In this document: in pieces, positions 20,490 through 21,271 of the stretch | Layout of the letters: each line of letters begins with the position of its first letter | Numbering within the stretch: the first letter of the stretch is position 1 | Source: an uncultured Oscillibacter sp. | GTDB taxonomy: Bacteria; Bacillota; Clostridia; Oscillospirales; Oscillospiraceae | Reading direction: 5' to 3' | DNA: 21,271 nt | NCBI GenBank assembly: GCA_910588175.1 | Contig: CAJUQQ010000032.1 | Location: 1 to 21,271 of the forward strand | Position numbers and translations under genes: made by a program | The notes under the pieces: model-generated | Told to the model about the DNA's origin: nothing | What the model saw: only the letters and a program-made list of their open reading frames with translations | Databases searched by the model: none

Positions 20490-21271
20490 TTACTCCCCGC
20501 AGACTACCTTATCCAGCAGTCGGGCGGAGGTACGCTTGGCCTCCCTCGTGGCGTGGGCGTAAATGTTCATCGTGGTACTGACATCGGCATGGCCCAGCAG
20601 CTCCTGCACGTCCTTGGGAGCGGCCCCGTTGGACAGGAGGTTGCTGGTGAACGTGTGCCTGAGCATATGGAAATGGAAGTCCTCCAGCCCCGGCACTTTC
20701 TTCTTTGCCTGACGGCACATGATACCTACCGTCCCCGGCGTTTCAATAGCCCCGTCAGGCCGGAGGCAGACAAAAGAGAGTTCCCGATACCTCTCTGGCA
20801 CCTCCGCCGTCCTGGGCAGGGTGTAGACCTCGTAATAGGCCCTATCTCTCTCCCGGACCTCGGTATAGTAGTTCAGGCTGTAAAGCTCCCCATAGCGCAG
20901 GCGGTTCCCAATCTGCTCCTTTTTGGCCCTCCGCAGGATCGCCGCCAGCGTGTCGCAGAAGTCCACGGTGCGGACTTTCTTCCGCTTGGTGGCCCCGATC
21001 TCCGTCTTGTGCCTCGCCCCGTTGTAACGGATGCTCCGCCGCACCGTGAGGTACTGCTCGTCCAGATTGATGTCCTGCCAAGTGAGGGCGCAGACCTCCC
21101 CAATGCGAAGCCCGGTGTAGTAGGCAATCTGGATGGGCAGCAGGGCCGGGTTGTCTTTCTTTTTCAGAAAGTCCTCCAACGCCCGGAACTGTTCATGGGT
21201 GAGGGTGGGCACAGCAGGGGCGTCCCCGTCCTCCTGGGAGAACAGCTCGTATTCCTCTTTCTTCCCCCGCC
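20490..21271 (-). CDS. Tyrosine recombinase/integrase, C-terminal part (runs off right edge)
   Basis: The frame is open to the end of the window (entering as RGKKEEYELFSQEDG), so the start and the N-terminal DNA-binding domain lie outside; the GTG at 21212 is not the true start. About 260 residues are visible. They contain the catalytic residues of phage/ICE integrases: Arg in AYYTGLRIGEVCALTW, a basic hairpin (ATKRKKVRTV), the HxxR box in HFHMLRHTFTSNLLSNG, His in LLGHADVSTTM, and the nucleophilic Tyr in NIYAHATREAK. The catalytic domain looks complete. It would move an integrative element or prophage lying mostly to the right. Its 3' end faces the beta-glucan locus, across an AT-rich spacer. 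Confidence 0.9.
   Translation of the reverse strand, partial: RGKKEEYELFSQEDGDAPAVPTLTHEQFRALEDFLKKKDNPALLPIQIAYYTGLRIGEVCALTWQDINLDEQYLTVRRSIRYNGARHKTEIGATKRKKVRTVDFCDTLAAILRRAKKEQIGNRLRYGELYSLNYYTEVRERDRAYYEVYTLPRTAEVPERYRELSFVCLRPDGAIETPGTVGIMCRQAKKKVPGLEDFHFHMLRHTFTSNLLSNGAAPKDVQELLGHADVSTTMNIYAHATREAKRTSARLLDKVVCGE

Noticed and set aside
1..21271. CRISPR array or defence island
   Set aside because: No regularly spaced repeats and no cas, restriction or toxin-antitoxin genes were seen.

Overview
The window looks like a piece of chromosome from a GC-rich anaerobic gut Firmicute, most likely an Oscillospiraceae-type Clostridium. This is inferred from the GC-rich coding sequence with strong AAGGAGG-type ribosome sites, the clostridial-style glycogen synthase with an acidic N-terminal extension, a DUF6076 protein, and integrative-element fragments typical of such genomes. 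No rRNA, tRNA or CRISPR array was seen.

Layout. (1) 1-1180 is a patchwork of mobile-element debris on the minus strand: the first codons of one element gene, a relaxase scrap, the C-terminal part of a large serine recombinase (DUF4368 region), and the first ~48 codons of a RepA-like ATPase cut inside its Walker A motif. A divergent spacer carrying three copies of one repeat separates it from a plus-strand DUF6076 gene (1182-2141). (2) 2142-4457 holds glgA with its own promoter and a long inverted repeat at the predicted start of its leader, then a structured MITE-like spacer. (3) 4458-5676 is a complete IS630-family element with matched inverted repeats, CTAG junctions and a transposase split into two frames at an A7 run. 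(4) 5679-20240 is the core: a beta-glucan oligosaccharide utilisation locus. From right to left on the minus strand it reads YesL-like membrane protein, GH16 endoglucanase, GH94 phosphorylase (laminaribiose-phosphorylase-like), GH94 phosphorylase (cellobiose-phosphorylase-like). Then comes a plus-strand AraC regulator, and after it, again on the minus strand, lipoprotein binding protein, two permeases, GH3 beta-glucosidase and MsmK-like ATPase, closed by a strong terminator. (5) 20443-21271 is a hairpin and the C-terminal part of a tyrosine integrase that runs off the right edge.

How the genes work together (inference from families). The lipoprotein, two permeases and the MsmK-like ATPase form a complete CUT1 importer. 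The GH16 enzyme has no signal peptide, so it should shorten imported beta-1,3- or mixed-linkage glucan chains inside the cell. The two GH94 enzymes would phosphorolyse the resulting disaccharides to glucose 1-phosphate plus glucose, and the GH3 enzyme would hydrolyse the rest. No secreted glucanase is encoded here, so the cell may live on oligosaccharides released by others or by enzymes encoded elsewhere.

The most notable regulatory signal is a repeated ATATCAAA-type site. It occurs as a 20-bp-spaced direct repeat before both minus-strand operons, with the distal half-site starting 41 bp from the predicted -10 box in each case, and once inside the predicted araC promoter. This suggests that the local AraC protein activates both operons and represses itself.
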